The position numbers were made by a program, and so were the translations under genes. A stretch of 5,696 nucleotides of DNA from an uncultured Mycoplasmataceae bacterium (GTDB lineage: Bacteria; Bacillota_I; Bacilli_A; Mycoplasmatales; Mycoplasmoidaceae): contig CASDUM010000097.1 of the NCBI GenBank assembly GCA_949283985.1, positions 1-5,696 of the forward strand. Reading direction: 5' to 3'. This document shows positions 4,836 to 5,696 of the stretch, piece by piece (position 1 is the stretch's first letter; every line of letters begins with the position of its first letter). The notes under the pieces are model-generated. The model had not been told where the DNA came from and did not search any database. It was given only the letters and a program-made list of their open reading frames with translations.

Positions 4836-5576
4836 ATGTTCAAAAAGAAATTATTTTATATACATGGTATAACATCACACAAAGATAATAATCCTTCATT
4901 AAAAGAAATATGTAAAGATAAAAAAATAGAATTTTATTCTATTAATTTACCTGGACATAATGATAACGATTTCAACAATATTGAATTTAATATTGAGTCA
5001 TATGGAGAATATGTCAAAGATTATTTAATTCACAACAAAATTAAAAGGAGATTAATATTATATGGTCATTCAATGGGAGGGGCAGTCGCTACTTCTCTAG
5101 CATCAAAATATAGAAAAAAAATAGGAATTAAAAAACTTATTTTAGAAGATCCTTTGAACAGTTCGATTGAATACAATACCAAAGGGAATAAAATTTCTAT
5201 TATAAATAGAAAAATTAAAGAAATAAAATTAACTAGAGAAAATAATGTCAGCAATGTTAACTCATCATGAATTGATTGATTCAGAAAATTTAGTTCTAGA
5301 ATACCAAAAGATAGATGATAAGAATTTATGATATTAGCAAAAAATATTGTGTCAAAAGAATCATTAGATAGATTAGATACATATTATAAAAATTTAAAAT
5401 TAAAAACAAATGTTATTTTTGGAAAAAATGATTTTATTATTCCTTGCAATGAATCAATAAATAACTTAACATCGCTTAATAAGAAAATTAAAACACATAT
5501 TATTAGCAATGCTGGACATTCACCAAATAAAGAAAATACTAAAGAGTATAAGAGATATATCAGTAAGATTTTATAA
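4836..5576 (+). pseudogene. Alpha/beta hydrolase interrupted by one in-frame TAA
   Basis: The whole frame is 247 codons. TAA at 5319-5321 (codon 162) cuts it; the same frame goes on to TAA at 5574-5576. Before the stop: an oxyanion-hole HG (residues 10-11), LPGH (38-41), and the nucleophile elbow GHSMGG with Ser 79. After it: GKND with Asp 199 as likely acid, and AGHSP with His 228 as catalytic base. The triad is thus split across the stop. Three Trp just before the stop (145, 148, 161) are TGA. ATG 4836 is chosen over GTG 4827 because AAGAGG (4822-4827) is the RBS and overlaps that GTG. It begins 29 bases after the ATPase and probably shares its transcript. A split product restarting at ATG 5328 is possible, but that site has no good RBS. 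Family members act as esterases/lipases. A sequencing error is the main alternative. Confidence 0.85.
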
Positions 5577-5582
5577 TGGTTT

Positions 5583-5607
5583 AAGTGACCAATTACACTT
5601 GTTTTTT
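5583..5607 (+). terminator. Weak terminator after the hydrolase
   Basis: AAGTG (5583-5587) pairs with CACTT (5596-5600) around an 8-base loop, extendable by a U-G pair. GTTTTTT follows, with six T at 5602-5607. A competing hairpin, ACCAA (5588-5592) with TTGGT (5606-5610), overlaps it. The stem is short, but it lies directly after the last stop codon of the operon. Confidence 0.5.
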
Positions 5608-5643
5608 GGTTTATAATGAATATTAATATAAAGATGAAATACA

Positions 5644-5696
5644 ATGATAAATAAGATCATACTAATCATTACTGATACTATTCCGAGAGTAAATTA
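5644..5696 (+). CDS. Possible start of a gene running off the window (17 codons)
   Basis: ATG 5644 opens a frame to the window end, reading MINKIILIITDTIPRVN. A TATAAT at 5612-5617 lies about 27 bases upstream and would suit as a -10. There is no clear RBS (only AAAGATG). Too little is visible to suggest a product. The nearby ATG codons at 5617 and 5634 share another frame that soon hits TAA. This could be chance. Confidence 0.3.
   Translation, partial: MINKIILIITDTIPRVN

Noticed and set aside
4827..4838. GTG 4827 as the hydrolase start
   Set aside because: The G of this GTG is the last base of the AAGAGG ribosome binding site. ATG 4836 has the right spacing.
5328..5576. Independent 82-residue gene at 5328
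   Set aside because: It is in frame with and completes the alpha/beta hydrolase (Asp and His of the triad). It is the second half of an interrupted gene, not a separate one.
5066..5644. Minus-strand frames at 5066-5254 and 5384-5644
   Set aside because: They are antisense to the hydrolase halves. The hydrophobicity comes from A-rich codons read backward.

Overview
The window is very AT-rich and reads TGA as tryptophan. Several genes are continuous only with TGA = Trp (genetic code 4), and those Trp codons fall at conserved positions. With the EF-Tu end at the left edge, this points to a mollicute chromosome, most likely the Spiroplasma/Entomoplasma/Mesoplasma/Mycoplasma mycoides group. The species cannot be fixed from this window. 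Read with the standard code, most of the genes here look broken or vanish.

Layout. (1) 1-243: the last 80 codons of tuf (EF-Tu), closed by a strong intrinsic terminator. (2) 397-1619: three closely spaced genes, called A (156 aa), B (98 aa) and C (139 aa) here, ending at a hairpin terminator. They encode small multi-pass membrane proteins of one paralogous family, recognised by a C-terminal block: Trp, Asn and Leu positions, then a Trp-Gly or Phe-Gly pair, then LGPI(A/S)SL(I/V)F and a lysine-rich tail. I do not recognise a named family. (3) 1674-2903: what looks like a second, decaying copy of the same block. It holds a fragment resembling the start of A (1703-1822), an intact short-form paralog D (94 aa, 2178-2462) with its own terminator, and a heavily mutated long-form-like pseudogene C' (2596-2903). 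A degenerate version of gene C's terminator follows C'. (4) 3046-5576: an apparent operon with an ABC-2 type permease (315 aa), its ABC ATPase (269 aa) and an alpha/beta hydrolase. The hydrolase is split by one in-frame TAA, which separates the catalytic Ser from the Asp and His. A weak terminator follows. (5) The right edge may carry the first 17 codons of another gene.

How the parts relate. The ABC proteins form an exporter: the permease makes the membrane path and the ATPase drives it. The substrate cannot be read from the sequence. The A-D proteins look like integral membrane proteins with a positively charged cytoplasmic tail. Sitting next to the exporter could mean a functional link, but a terminator and a pseudogene lie between them, so this is weak. 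The most interesting part of the window is the local family expansion: block duplication, long and short protein forms, shared promoter-like modules, and decay in progress that includes two conserved TGA-Trp codons turned into TAA.
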